DNA of 64,000 bases from Paenibacillus sp. (GCA_031180825.1 JAPSLM010000012.1:45309-109308), one strand, 5' to 3'. Counted from the first letter of the stretch, positions 41,835-50,892 are shown. A program made the numbers and translations. Notes: generated from the letters alone by a model not told the origin.

Positions 41835-42809
41835 ATGAACAAACCGATTCCATTACATAAACACGGATTTCCCGCCAGCAGGCTCGTGCTTGGCTGCATG
41901 GGGCTGGGCGGAAGTTGGGACCGGGAGCCGTATACGGCGGAGCATGTCAAGCAGGCGCACGAAGCGGTCGAGGCGGCATTATCGGCGGGCATCAATATGT
42001 TCGATCATGCAAACATCTATACGAAAGGCAAGGCCGAGCAAGTGTTCGGCCAAGTGCTGAAGGAGCGCCCCGATCTGCGGGAGCGGATTATTATCCAATC
42101 CAAATGCGGTATCCGTTTCGAGGAGGAGGGGGTTCCGGGACGTTACGATTTCTCGAAGGAGCACATTGAAGCGAGTGTCGACGGGATTTTGAGCCGGCTC
42201 GGCATCGAATCGCTGGATATTTTGCTGCTGCACCGGCCCGATCCGCTGATGGAACCGGAAGAAGTGGCGGAAGCGTTCCAGCGGCTGAACGAATCGGGGA
42301 AAGTGAAGGCGTTCGGCGTCTCGAACATGAGCGCGGCGCAAATCCGCTTCCTGCAGTCCGCGATCCGGCAGCCGCTCATCGCCAACCAATTGGAAATGAG
42401 CCTGCTTAAGCTGGACTGGCTGGATGCAGGCGTGCATTTGAACCAGCCGCAGGGCACCGGCGTCTCGTTCCCGGAAGGGACGATGGAATTTTGCCGGATG
42501 GAGAATATCCAAATCCAGGCATGGAGCCCGCTCGCAAGGGGCTTGTTCACGGGTGGCGACTTGTCCGGACAACCGGAATCCGTCCGGACCGCCGCGGGCT
42601 TGGTCAGCCGAATGGCCGAGCAGAAGGACGTATCGCCCGAAGCGATCGTGCTGGCGTTTTTGCTGCGCCATCCTGCAGGAATCCAGCCGGTGATCGGCAC
42701 CGTTCGTCCCGACCGTATCCGGGCTTGCGGCGAAGCGGAGCGGGTCATGCTTACGCGGGAAGAGTGGTACTCGCTCTACGTTGCGTCCCGTGGCCGTACC
42801 ATGCCTTAA
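41835..42809 (+). CDS. Aldo/keto reductase
   Basis: The 324-residue NADPH-dependent AKR has LVLGCMGLGGSWDREPYTAEH, then the catalytic Asp and Tyr region (GINMFDHANIYTKGKAEQVFG: Asp near 53, Tyr near 58), Lys in IQSKCGIRF (near 88) and the DILLLHRPDPL motif (His near 134). It resembles the YdhF-type AKR of enteric bacteria. The upstream AGAGGAGCG gives a ribosome site for the ATG at 41835. A terminator at 42900-42932 ends the unit. Confidence 0.9.
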   Translation: MNKPIPLHKHGFPASRLVLGCMGLGGSWDREPYTAEHVKQAHEAVEAALSAGINMFDHANIYTKGKAEQVFGQVLKERPDLRERIIIQSKCGIRFEEEGVPGRYDFSKEHIEASVDGILSRLGIESLDILLLHRPDPLMEPEEVAEAFQRLNESGKVKAFGVSNMSAAQIRFLQSAIRQPLIANQLEMSLLKLDWLDAGVHLNQPQGTGVSFPEGTMEFCRMENIQIQAWSPLARGLFTGGDLSGQPESVRTAAGLVSRMAEQKDVSPEAIVLAFLLRHPAGIQPVIGTVRPDRIRACGEAERVMLTREEWYSLYVASRGRTMP

Positions 42810-42899
42810 TAATCGGCCGGGAATCACGATCAGCATGCGGCGGATTTCCGGATACCGGAATGCTTGCAAAAATCGACTTCCAGAATGTCCGGTCTTCTT

Positions 42900-42932
42900 C
42901 CGTCATCCCTTCAAGGTGACGGTTTATTTTTT
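42900..42932 (+). terminator. Terminator after the aldo/keto reductase gene
   Basis: CCGTCA (42900-42905) pairs with TGACGG (42917-42922), followed by TTTATTTTTTT. The remaining gap to 43152 shows a second hairpin (GCACGCC...GGTGTGC, about 43056-43085) and a TATAAT at about 43094, plausibly the promoter of the MFS gene. Confidence 0.75.
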
Positions 42933-43152
42933 TGTTTGAGAGCGCAAGCAGAAGCGGGTTCGGAACAAGGCCAATCAAATAAACGGTCTAAGAAATATGT
43001 TATTTTACTTGTTGTTGTGGCAGTAAAAGTCATACAACATGAGTTTTAGTAGAAGGCACGCCAGAGGGATTTCCCTCCGGTGTGCTTATTATGCTATAAT
43101 TTACATATAAATACATCAAAGGTAAATTTGTGAGAAGGAAATGGGCTAATTT

Positions 43153-44391
43153 ATGATAAAACGATCATTTTATCTTTTATGGGGAAGTCAAACTATTTCA
43201 AGCGTTGCAGACATCATTTACTTGATGACAGTAATTTCTTTTGTCTTCGGAAACACACATTCATTGTTATCCACTGTAATTGTACCTTTGGTACGATTTC
43301 TTTCACAGACAATAAGTGGACTACTATTTCCCTTGGTGGTTTCAAGGTTTAGGCTGACAAAGATATTGGTATTGGCTCAATTAGTGCAATTCTCTGTATT
43401 TTCATCATTAATGACTTATTATTTTTTAACTGAATCAATTCCTTTGGTTATTTTGTTTCTGCTTATTTTCCTGATTTCATTTTTCGACGGTTGGGTAAAA
43501 CCTTGTAGAAATTCTTTAATTCCTCGGTTTGCATCCAAAGAGGCACTAATAAAAGTAAACGGATTGGTATCCACTACGGATCAGATCATTAAATGTTCTA
43601 GCTGGGCGTTTAGCGGAGTTTTGGTGATTATGATTGGAACCTTTAACTCCATGGTTATCGTTTTGCTCTCGCTATTTGTCGCCATGTTACTCGCTTCCTT
43701 GATCAAAGACAATAATAATCAAAACAAATCCGCGAATAATAAAGAATCAAAATGGACTCAGGCTGCGGAGGGATGGAAAATATCCTTCCGAAATAAACGA
43801 ATTAGAACGGTCTTTATCGTTGATGCTATTGACACAATAGGAGGAACAGCTTGGATTGGTGCATTTATTTTAGCGTTCTGTGTCCAAGTTCTCAACAAAG
43901 ATGAGAGTTGGTGGGGGATGATGAATGGTTCTTTTTTCGCCGGGTCTATCGTAGGCGGAATGCTTGTGGTTTCACTCTCTAAGATTTTTGCTAATCGAAA
44001 ATTCCCAATAATGTTATGGGGATTAGGGATTTATGCAGTCATTGCAGGAATTTTCTCGTTGAACACAAACCCTTTCGTAGCAATGGTGTTGATGTTTTGT
44101 ATGGGGCCACCTTTACAGGTGACAGCGGTCGTCAGGAGAACTTTGATACAAGAAAATGCCGAAGATTCTAAATTGCCCAAGGTTATGGCATGCCTCGAGG
44201 TGACAAACAATGTGGTTTTTAGCATCTCTTTGCTTACACTCGGATGGGCGGCGGACACTTTCAGCATTCAGACGATCTATGTCATAGCTTCTCTGATGAC
44301 TTTGGGATCGGTAACAATTGGATTGTTTTCCAGAACAAATTTCTTTGAACAAAAAACTAAAATTTTTCAAGAAGAGGCTTTACGGCATTAA
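43153..44391 (+). CDS. MFS transporter, EntS/macrolide-efflux-like, in an AT-rich insert
   Basis: The 412-residue protein has 12 predicted membrane helices. It starts with FYLLWGSQTISSVADIIYLMTVISFV and has a central cytoplasmic loop rich in N and K (DNNNQNKSANNKESK, near 190-205). The pattern resembles MFS exporters of the EntS or MefA type. Codon use is clearly AT-rich compared with neighbouring genes. AGAAGGAAATGG precedes the ATG at 43153. Probably a drug or peptide exporter; the substrate is unknown. Likely horizontally acquired together with the next gene. Confidence 0.82.
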   Translation: MIKRSFYLLWGSQTISSVADIIYLMTVISFVFGNTHSLLSTVIVPLVRFLSQTISGLLFPLVVSRFRLTKILVLAQLVQFSVFSSLMTYYFLTESIPLVILFLLIFLISFFDGWVKPCRNSLIPRFASKEALIKVNGLVSTTDQIIKCSSWAFSGVLVIMIGTFNSMVIVLLSLFVAMLLASLIKDNNNQNKSANNKESKWTQAAEGWKISFRNKRIRTVFIVDAIDTIGGTAWIGAFILAFCVQVLNKDESWWGMMNGSFFAGSIVGGMLVVSLSKIFANRKFPIMLWGLGIYAVIAGIFSLNTNPFVAMVLMFCMGPPLQVTAVVRRTLIQENAEDSKLPKVMACLEVTNNVVFSISLLTLGWAADTFSIQTIYVIASLMTLGSVTIGLFSRTNFFEQKTKIFQEEALRH

Positions 44392-44414
44392 ATACTTTAG
44401 AAATACCGGCTTGC

Positions 44415-44888
44415 TCATTCCGTTATGAACTTGGACATACGGATGTTGGTAGCCACAAAGCCGGCAGAGCGATAAAGGTTTAGTGCAACATCGTTATCTC
44501 CGAATACGTGCAAACTTATTTTTCGAGGAAAGCCCCTATCCTTTATTAGAGCTTCGAGGGCTTGCAAGGTTTGTTTTCCAAATCCTCTGCCTCTGTAATT
44601 TTCTTTGATTCGTATATCGTAAATAAATACATCCTGGTGCTCTTTCCGAATATGGATCCAAAGCGTGCCTGCTATTTGTCGGCCGCCCTCATCGATCACG
44701 TTAAAAAAATAGTTATCCGCTGTATTCAAGCCTTCGGGCAGCAGTTCTTTAAATTCACGGTTGGACTCTTTCAAGGCTTTTTCAGCAGCCACATTGCCGA
44801 CTCTAGTTTTGTTTTCGGCATATTCTTGAATTGCAAGCTCAAGCCAAGCATTAAATTGGTCCGACGACATGTCTTCTAAAATAACCAC
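44415..44888 (-). CDS. GNAT family N-acetyltransferase
   Basis: A GTG start at 44888 is chosen because GGAGGTG lies 6 bases upstream; an ATG at 44903 overlaps that ribosome site. The 157-residue protein has the acetyl-CoA motif YRGRGFGKQTLQALEAL near 105-121, preceded by IYDIRIKENYRG, and the C-terminal VALNLYRSAGFVATNIRM. It is AT-rich like the convergent MFS gene. The function might be antibiotic or peptide acetylation, but the sequence does not say. Confidence 0.82.
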   Translation of the reverse strand: MVILEDMSSDQFNAWLELAIQEYAENKTRVGNVAAEKALKESNREFKELLPEGLNTADNYFFNVIDEGGRQIAGTLWIHIRKEHQDVFIYDIRIKENYRGRGFGKQTLQALEALIKDRGFPRKISLHVFGDNDVALNLYRSAGFVATNIRMSKFITE

Positions 44889-45163
44889 CTTAAACACCTC
44901 CATATCAAAATAGCAGTACGCCATGCTCGTTATCCCCAAAGTTCAGACTTGCATGACGGAGGACTCGACCTTGATCGGCTGCTGCGGAGCAAGCGTTGGC
45001 GGACCATCAGGGGCATCGAAGACTCCATTTCAGGCTATTCTCCTAGACGATTAATTTAGGGTAAATGTTACGCTATCGAATGCGGACAAGGAGAAGCCGG
45101 AAGAAGAGTGCGGAGCATTGGCTGCGTAAGTAGGAAAGAGCTGAGCAAGCTTTGAAGATAGCG

Positions 45164-45210
45164 CAAAAAACGGCCCGAGGTGCGCAATGCTGCCTTCGGG
45201 CCGTTTTTTT
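45164..45210. terminator. Terminator, mainly for the fatty-acid hydroxylase gene
   Basis: AAAAAACGGCCCGA (45164-45177) pairs with TCGGGCCGTTTTTT (45195-45208), giving T-runs on both strands. It lies just after the stop of the minus-strand gene at 45214. Confidence 0.82.
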
Positions 45211-45213
45211 CTC

Positions 45214-45813
45214 TTACATGTTCTCCGTGCTGCCGCCTAAAGACCGCTTGGCCGCTTTAGCATCGGGCGCGACTTTGTTCGTTCCCATCACGACGTCCAT
45301 GACCGGGTTGGAGACCCCGTACCAGGCGTGCTCATCCAAATAATGATGCAGCAAATGTTTCTTTTTCAGCCATTTGCCCCATGGTGTAAGAGGGACGATA
45401 GGACGGTGGGATACAAAGTGCTTCCACTGGTAGTACATCTGGCAAACGGCCGTTCCGAACACGACCGACAAAGCGAGATGAAGCTCTCCCGTCAGCGCCC
45501 AAAAAAGAAGCAGCAGCAGGGGATACGTAACGACCTCGTACCAGACGGAACCGAACAAATACCGGTCGTCGTTCGGATGCTGATGATGCGCCACATGCCC
45601 TTCATAAGCACTCGGAAGCAGCCTGGGGAATTCATGCATAATATACCGGTGCACGACATATTCGATGAGTCCGAACAGCACGATTCCGCCCGCAATGGCG
45701 AGCCATGTCAGCGAAGAACCGTAAGTAATTCCGACTCCCGCTCCGCTGAGTACAATGAGGATCATCAGGAAAACGATCAGCCGGAATTGCAAAAACTCAA
45801 AAACGTACTTCAT
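45214..45813 (-). CDS. Fatty-acid hydroxylase / sterol desaturase family protein
   Basis: The 199-residue membrane enzyme has a diiron His-box set: HRYIMH (near 55), HVAHHQH (near 73), HFVSH (near 132) and HLLHHY (near 153), placed between four hydrophobic segments. It probably hydroxylates or desaturates a lipid at the membrane. It ends in a short basic tail. The gene is alone on its strand with a good terminator. Confidence 0.87.
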   Translation of the reverse strand: MKYVFEFLQFRLIVFLMILIVLSGAGVGITYGSSLTWLAIAGGIVLFGLIEYVVHRYIMHEFPRLLPSAYEGHVAHHQHPNDDRYLFGSVWYEVVTYPLLLLLFWALTGELHLALSVVFGTAVCQMYYQWKHFVSHRPIVPLTPWGKWLKKKHLLHHYLDEHAWYGVSNPVMDVVMGTNKVAPDAKAAKRSLGGSTENM

Positions 45814-45975
45814 GATCCATCCACCTCATCCGTCGTAAGTGCCATTCCAAAGCGTAACCGCATGAAAGGCATCTCCTTGTAATATATATACAAACCTTTA
45901 GACGGACTTGGACGGCGAATCCCTTCAAATCTTGCAAAAATCGACAGAAAAAAATAAGACCGCGTTATTTTTCGA

Positions 45976-46596
45976 TTAAACGGGAGAAGGGATGGAGAAA
46001 GGATAGAGATGGCCGTTCAGACAAAAGGAGGTTTTCCCGGTCTCCTCGGATACGACGATAATTAAGGCATCGGTCCGCTCCGACAGTCCGATGGCGGCAC
46101 GGTGACGGGTTCCCAGCTTTTGCCCGGGAAAGGTTCGCTCGGTCAGAGGGAGGATGTTGGCGGCCGAGACGATCTGGTCGGCGCGAATAAATACGGCCCC
46201 GTCATGCAGCGGGCTGCCTGGCACGAAAATGGACTCCAGCAAAGAACTGGTAATTTCCGCGGACAGAAAGATGCCGGGGGTGATCCAGGAATCGATGCTA
46301 TCTTCCCGCTGGATAACGATGAGGGCACCTTGACGCTTGAGGCTCAGGTGGTTCACCGAACGGGAAATCTCTTGATACTTGCTTGTGTAGGGCGAGAGAA
46401 AACAGTTCAAATAATAGGTCGAAGCAAGCGCCCCGGTTTTGGAGAACCGCTTGGAAATGTATTCGATCTCGTTAAGCAGGCACGTATTGACCTCGTCCAG
46501 GCTGGAGACGACCTGTCCGATGCTCTGAAGGATGCCGCTTAATTGTTCCTTTAGCTCTTTTTTTAAAGGGGAAACGTCACAGTCCAAATGCTCCAT
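45976..46596 (-). CDS. cdaS: Sporulation diadenylate cyclase
   Basis: CdaS makes c-di-AMP from two ATP. The ATG at 46596 gives 206 residues, the normal CdaS length; a TTG at 46641 would add 15. Residues 1-60 form the autoinhibitory helical (YojJ-type) region, and residues about 65-200 form the DAC domain with the active-site DGA at 132-134 (LHDGAVFI) and RHR at 165-167 (GTRHRAAIGLSE, numbered from Gly162). There is no membrane segment, which separates it from CdaA, and no HhH domain, which separates it from DisA. Confidence 0.88.
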   Translation of the reverse strand: MEHLDCDVSPLKKELKEQLSGILQSIGQVVSSLDEVNTCLLNEIEYISKRFSKTGALASTYYLNCFLSPYTSKYQEISRSVNHLSLKRQGALIVIQREDSIDSWITPGIFLSAEITSSLLESIFVPGSPLHDGAVFIRADQIVSAANILPLTERTFPGQKLGTRHRAAIGLSERTDALIIVVSEETGKTSFCLNGHLYPFSIPSPV

Positions 46597-46732
46597 CTCG
46601 CGATTACCATCCTTTCCATGGTTTAGCTTAACCGATCCCAAAAGCGATTATTCGAAACAGGACCCGGGAGGAAGGAGGGAATAGGGGGAGATTACGAAAA
46701 AGGGCAGCTTCGCAAGTCAGCTGCCCATCATC

Positions 46733-47473
46733 CTATTTGCGGTTGGTATCCGCATAAACCGCCATCGCATCGCGCATAAATTTCGCCAGGCCGTCGCCGA
46801 AACGATCGATGCTTCGGGTGAAGCGCTCGTCATCTACATACATTTGGCCCAAGCCCTTGAAAGCTTCGAGCGAATAGCTGCCCATTCGGTTCAACAGATC
46901 GTACCATTCTTTAATCGCCGCCTGCGCCTCCGGGGAATCAGGCGAGCCGCCGCGAAGCCCGGCAAGCTTGGTGTAGATCCCGTTCATCGCTTGAGCCAAC
47001 GCTCCCTGCTCGTCTTTCGGCAAGGAGCCGACTTTGGCGCTGGCCTTGTCGACCGCTTCATCGCCCCAGCGTTCGCGGGCTTCTTGCTCGTAAGGATTAT
47101 GGCTAAAGTCAAAGCCTTCGAATTTTTCTTTTGTCGTCATTTGTATTTCTCCTTTCGCATGACGAATCGTTTTATCGATCGTCGCAATCATTTTATCGAG
47201 CCGGCTGCGTTTTTCGAGCAGCATGCTCCGGTGCAGCTTCAGCGCTTCCAGACGGTCAAAGGAAGGACTGTGAATAATTTCCTTGATTTTCGTTAAGGGA
47301 AAATCCAGTTCTCTGAAAAATAAGATTTGCTGCAGCATTTCGAGATTTTCGTCGGAGTACAAGCGATATCCGGCTTCCGTCGTCCCGTCCGGGGTCAACA
47401 GCCCGATCGCATCGTAATGATGAAGTGTGCGCACACTGACACCGACTAAATCCGCAACCTCTTTTACCTTCAC
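46733..47473 (-). CDS. MerR family regulator with TipAS domain
   Basis: The 246-residue regulator opens VKEVADLVGVSVRTLHHYDAIGLL (MerR HTH), then a dimerisation helix (about 80-115) and a C-terminal TipAS-like domain (about 125-245: FSHNPYEQEARERWG, SYSLEAFKGLGQMYVDDERF) that binds thiopeptides or other drugs. The GTG at 47473 has its ribosome site (GGGAGGT) 13 bases away. An in-frame ATT at 47479 would have ideal spacing and gives MPVKVKEV, so the true start may be non-canonical. Confidence 0.87.
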   Translation of the reverse strand: MKVKEVADLVGVSVRTLHHYDAIGLLTPDGTTEAGYRLYSDENLEMLQQILFFRELDFPLTKIKEIIHSPSFDRLEALKLHRSMLLEKRSRLDKMIATIDKTIRHAKGEIQMTTKEKFEGFDFSHNPYEQEARERWGDEAVDKASAKVGSLPKDEQGALAQAMNGIYTKLAGLRGGSPDSPEAQAAIKEWYDLLNRMGSYSLEAFKGLGQMYVDDERFTRSIDRFGDGLAKFMRDAMAVYADTNRK

Positions 47474-47503
47474 TGGAATCGTCGCGACCTCCCTTCAAGC
47501 ATC

Positions 47504-47534
47504 ACTATAGAGTATAACGTAACGTTAGAGTCAA
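47504..47534 (-). promoter_or_regulatory. MerR-type promoter with 19-base spacer and operator
   Basis: Reading -, TTGACT (47534-47529) and TATAGT (47509-47504) are separated by 19 bases, longer than the normal 17 and typical of MerR-activated promoters. The spacer holds an inverted repeat around CTAACGTTACGTTA. It lies directly upstream of the MerR gene, so autoregulation is expected. Confidence 0.72.
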
Positions 47535-47613
47535 CAAAAAAATACGATTTAAAAACAAAAACACTTCCGATCGGAGAAGTGTTTTTGCCGCAATCCGCTT
47601 TTCATATACCAAA

Positions 47614-47805
47614 TTACCGGTACATATTGTTCCGGACCATTCTTTCCATCCGTTTGTCCTGCTTGCGCTCGTGAACGACCAGACAGGCATGAATGGCGCC
47701 AGGCAGCCAGAAGAAAAGCGTCAGAATGAAGTTGATAAGGGCCTGTATCGGTTTTCCGCAAAATAAAACGGCGACAGGAGGAAGCAGTATAGCCAGAAGA
47801 TACAT
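47614..47805 (-). CDS. YqaE/Pmp3 family small membrane protein
   Basis: The 63-residue protein has two membrane helices (MYLLAILLPPVAVLFCGK and LINFILTLFFWLPGAIHACLVV) and a basic tail (HERKQDKRMERMV). The PPVAVLFxGK and FLPGxIHA pattern is the UPF0057 signature. Members influence membrane potential or salt tolerance. GGGAGG precedes the start. Confidence 0.88.
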   Translation of the reverse strand: MYLLAILLPPVAVLFCGKPIQALINFILTLFFWLPGAIHACLVVHERKQDKRMERMVRNNMYR

Positions 47806-48028
47806 CCGAAGAGCCTCCCTTTAGGTTAGTTATTGTTTTATACGAGATTTGACATGAAAAGTTTCCGGAAAGGGACAGTACAATTTTTGCACGGAACGGA
47901 CGACAATAGTTGTTCTGTTTCTAACGCGAAGGCTAATTGTATAATAAGGGCGTCAGATAACATACTAGATTTGAAAGATAGACTGACGGAAGGGGGGATG
48001 GGCTATTCTGGACCAAAGGCGCGCGGGC

Positions 48029-50155
48029 ATGCTCGCCATGCTGCAGGAAACCGGAGATTACGTGTCCGTCCGCGAAATCATGAAGAAATTCGATATCTCC
48101 AAGCGGACGGTTTACTACGATCTTCAAGCCGTCAACGAATGGCTCTCGGACCACGGACTCGCGCCCGTCGAATATGTTCGGGGCCGGGGGTACCTGCTGC
48201 CGGAGGAGAGCCGCTCCCGCATCCCTTCCATAGCGCATGAAGTCGAAAAGGACGATTATTATTTGTCCCCGCGGGAACGGAAAGCCTGGGTGGCGATTCA
48301 ATTGCTCACCCGCAGGGAACCGCTCTTTATGCAAGACATCACGGACTTTTTATTGGTCAGCCGCGGAACCGGCTTAAGCGAGCTGAAGCAGGTGAAGAAG
48401 GAGCTTGCCGCTTTTCAGCTCGAGGTTGTGTTCGATAAAAAGAACGGTTACGGCGTCGAAGGGAAAGAGACCGACCAGCGCAAGGCGCTGTCGTACTTTA
48501 TGTCTCAAGTGCTCCATCACGTCAGTTGGAAAAGCTTCGTTTCGCAGTTTCAAGGGCTGGTCAATGCCAACGTCGTTCACCGCAAGCTCCCGTTCTTCCA
48601 AGAGGAACAGCTGGCGGAAGTGTACGAGCTCGTCACCCGCTGCGAGAAAACGCTCGGGCTGGAGTTCACCGACGATATGGTGTTTAGCCTTACCACCAGA
48701 TTGCTCGTTTACGCGAACCGGCTTCAGCAGGGGCATTGCATTACGCTCGATGCCGATGAGAAGGAGGCATTGAAGCAAACGCCGGAATACGCGGGGGCCG
48801 TCCAACTGGCGGGCGAGCTCGGGCGAATGTTCGGCCTCGAATTTCCGGAGGACGAGATATGCTACCTGACACTCCAGTTGTTGGGAGCGCGGGTGAACCG
48901 GGCGAGCGGCAAGGATGCGTTGACCGACCCCGGCAAAGATGCCGATGCCGACGAAACGATCCAGCTGCTAAAGCGGTTGATTCGGCAAATGATCGATTTG
49001 TTCGAGCGGCATGCGTGCATTTTCTTTCAAAACCGCGACGAGCTGGAGCAGCGGCTGCTGATCCATTTGAAGCCGGCCTATTACCGCATCAAATTCGGAC
49101 TGGAGATCGACAATCCGCTGGCGGAAGCGATGGAGTCGAAATATGGGGAAATTTTTGAAATTTCAAGAAAATGCGTAAAACCGCTGGAGGAGCATCTGGG
49201 CAAGCCGGTTGACGACAATGAGGTCGCCTACCTGGCGATGCATTTCGGAGGCTGGATGCGCCGGGAAAACGCCATGCCCGTCCGGCGGAAAAAGGCGGCG
49301 ATCGTATGCGTCAACGGCATATCCGCGGCGCGCATGCTGAGAATCCAGCTGGAGCAGTTGTTCCCGGCTCTGGATATCGAAGCGGTCCTGTCGCTCCGGG
49401 ATTATGAATCATTTCCGGCGGAGTCGGTGGATCTGCTGTTTTCGACTGTTCCTCTGCAGGACAGCCCGGCGCCGGTGTTTACGGTGCATCCCATTTTATC
49501 GGATGCCGATAAGGCGCATCTGCTTCATCAGGTGAACCGGGTATCAGGGCAGATGGATGCGCCGCAAGGCCGCTCTGCGCAGGCGATTCTGGAGATGGTC
49601 CGGAAGTACGCGCGGATCTCGGACGAAGAAGGTTTGCTGCGGGAACTCCAGCGCTACCTGTCCGCCGCCGGACGCTCCCCGGGCGCGGAAGAAGAGAAGC
49701 CCTCGCTCGCCGGCCTGCTGCCGCCGGACCACTTGGTGCTCCGCAGCGGTGCGGCGGATTGGAAGGACGCCATCGAGCTGGCGGCTCAGCCGCTGCTCCG
49801 CAAAGGCTTCATTGATCCGCGGTACGTAAAAGCGATGATCGCCAAAGTCGACAGCTACGGACCGTATATCGTCGTCAGCCCGGGGGTGGCTATCGCTCAC
49901 GCCAAGCCGGAAGAGGGCGTCCGGCGGCTGGGCATGAGCTTGCTGAAGCTGGAGCAGGCCGTCCCGTTCGGTCCGGAAGCCCGGCATCAGATCCGGCTCG
50001 TGCTGGTTCTTGCCAGCGCAGACGGCGAGTCGCATTTGCGGGCGCTGTCGCAGCTGACGGTGCTGCTGCGGGAGGAGGAAGTAAAGGAAAGCCTTCTCGA
50101 GGCGGCGACTGCCGAACAGCTTGCCGCGCTTATCCTGCGGCACACATCATCATAG
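48029..50155 (+). CDS. PRD-containing transcriptional regulator with EIIB/EIIA domains (MtlR/LicR class)
   Basis: Domains in order: an HTH region (YVSVREIMKKFDISKRTVYYDLQAVNEWL), a second helical DNA-binding region, two PTS regulation domains with His around 195-385, an EIIB-like domain (KAAIVCVNGISAARMLRIQLEQLFP, near 420) and a C-terminal EIIA domain (VSPGVAIAHAKPEEGVRR, His near 622). It should activate the adjacent PTS operon depending on phosphorylation. The ATG at 48029 has no ribosome site, while GGAAGGGGGGA lies 6 bases before an in-frame ATT at 48005 and a CTG at 48008; the real start may be one of those (LDQRRAGMLAML...). Confidence 0.88.
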   Translation: MLAMLQETGDYVSVREIMKKFDISKRTVYYDLQAVNEWLSDHGLAPVEYVRGRGYLLPEESRSRIPSIAHEVEKDDYYLSPRERKAWVAIQLLTRREPLFMQDITDFLLVSRGTGLSELKQVKKELAAFQLEVVFDKKNGYGVEGKETDQRKALSYFMSQVLHHVSWKSFVSQFQGLVNANVVHRKLPFFQEEQLAEVYELVTRCEKTLGLEFTDDMVFSLTTRLLVYANRLQQGHCITLDADEKEALKQTPEYAGAVQLAGELGRMFGLEFPEDEICYLTLQLLGARVNRASGKDALTDPGKDADADETIQLLKRLIRQMIDLFERHACIFFQNRDELEQRLLIHLKPAYYRIKFGLEIDNPLAEAMESKYGEIFEISRKCVKPLEEHLGKPVDDNEVAYLAMHFGGWMRRENAMPVRRKKAAIVCVNGISAARMLRIQLEQLFPALDIEAVLSLRDYESFPAESVDLLFSTVPLQDSPAPVFTVHPILSDADKAHLLHQVNRVSGQMDAPQGRSAQAILEMVRKYARISDEEGLLRELQRYLSAAGRSPGAEEEKPSLAGLLPPDHLVLRSGAADWKDAIELAAQPLLRKGFIDPRYVKAMIAKVDSYGPYIVVSPGVAIAHAKPEEGVRRLGMSLLKLEQAVPFGPEARHQIRLVLVLASADGESHLRALSQLTVLLREEEVKESLLEAATAEQLAALILRHTSS

Positions 50156-50185
50156 CAAGGAACGTACCAGGGAGGAGAGATACGG

Positions 50186-50632
50186 ATGAAATTTTTGGAA
50201 AAGGAACTGATCGGGCTCGATGTGGAGGCGCAATCGCCGGAGGACGCGATTCGGGCCGTAGGCTCGCTGCTCGTCAGCGGGGGAGCGGCCGACGCCTCCT
50301 ACGTCGAGGCGATGGTGCAGGCGTATCGCGACAAGGGGCCGTACTTCGTGCTTGCGCCGCATATCGCCCTGCCGCATGCGAAAGCCGAGGACGGCGTCCA
50401 CGAGGCGTCCGTCGCCTTTGTCCGGTTGAAACAGCCGGTTGTGTTCGGCCATCAAACGAACGATCCGGTGGATCTGGTCTTCGCGCTCGGTTCGGCCTCC
50501 AACGCCGACCATATCGCCTTGCTGCGCAGGCTGACGCTGCTTCTGAACGACCCGAACCATGTGCAGTGCTTTAGAGACGCCAAAAGCCCGGACGACATCG
50601 AAAACATGATCTTGAGGAGGAACGAAGTATGA
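50186..50632 (+). CDS. PTS EIIA component, ascorbate/mannitol type
   Basis: The 148-residue EIIA shows the phosphorylation site IALPHAKAEDGV with His64, and the usual fold (PEDAIRAVGSLLVSGGAADASYVEAMV at the start). It receives phosphate from HPr and passes it to the EIIB encoded next. GGGAGGAGAG precedes the start, and the stop overlaps the EIIB start (ATGA at 50629). Confidence 0.9.
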   Translation: MKFLEKELIGLDVEAQSPEDAIRAVGSLLVSGGAADASYVEAMVQAYRDKGPYFVLAPHIALPHAKAEDGVHEASVAFVRLKQPVVFGHQTNDPVDLVFALGSASNADHIALLRRLTLLLNDPNHVQCFRDAKSPDDIENMILRRNEV

Positions 50633-50892
50633 AAATCTTATGTGTTTGCGGTTTAGGTCAAGGAACGAGCCTTATTTTGCGGATGAACGTGGAAAGCGTG
50701 CTGAGGGATTTGGGTGTGAGCGCGGATGTGGAGCATACGGACGTTTCTACGGCATCGGGCATGTCCGCCGATCATATTATCACGAGCAATGAGCTGGCAC
50801 AGAGCTTGCAAGGACACTCTGCCAATATCGTGATCGTGAACAACTATTTCGATCTGAATGAAATAAAAGAGAAGATGAAAGGCAGCATCTAA
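50629..50892 (+). CDS. PTS EIIB component, ascorbate/galactitol type
   Basis: The 87-residue EIIB has the P-loop VCGLGQGTSLILRM with catalytic Cys7. It belongs to the lactose-chitobiose/galactitol/ascorbate IIB superfamily; the EIIC next to it argues for the ascorbate class. It lies between EIIA (4-base overlap) and EIIC (20-base gap). Confidence 0.9.
   Translation: MKILCVCGLGQGTSLILRMNVESVLRDLGVSADVEHTDVSTASGMSADHIITSNELAQSLQGHSANIVIVNNYFDLNEIKEKMKGSI

Noticed and set aside
43094..43115. Fourth dif-like site (TTTACATATAAA)
   Set aside because: Only part of one arm fits; the second arm and 6-base centre are missing.
44940..45160. Possible gene remnant (DLDRLLRSKRWRTI-like reading)
   Set aside because: Short, no start or family match; left unannotated.
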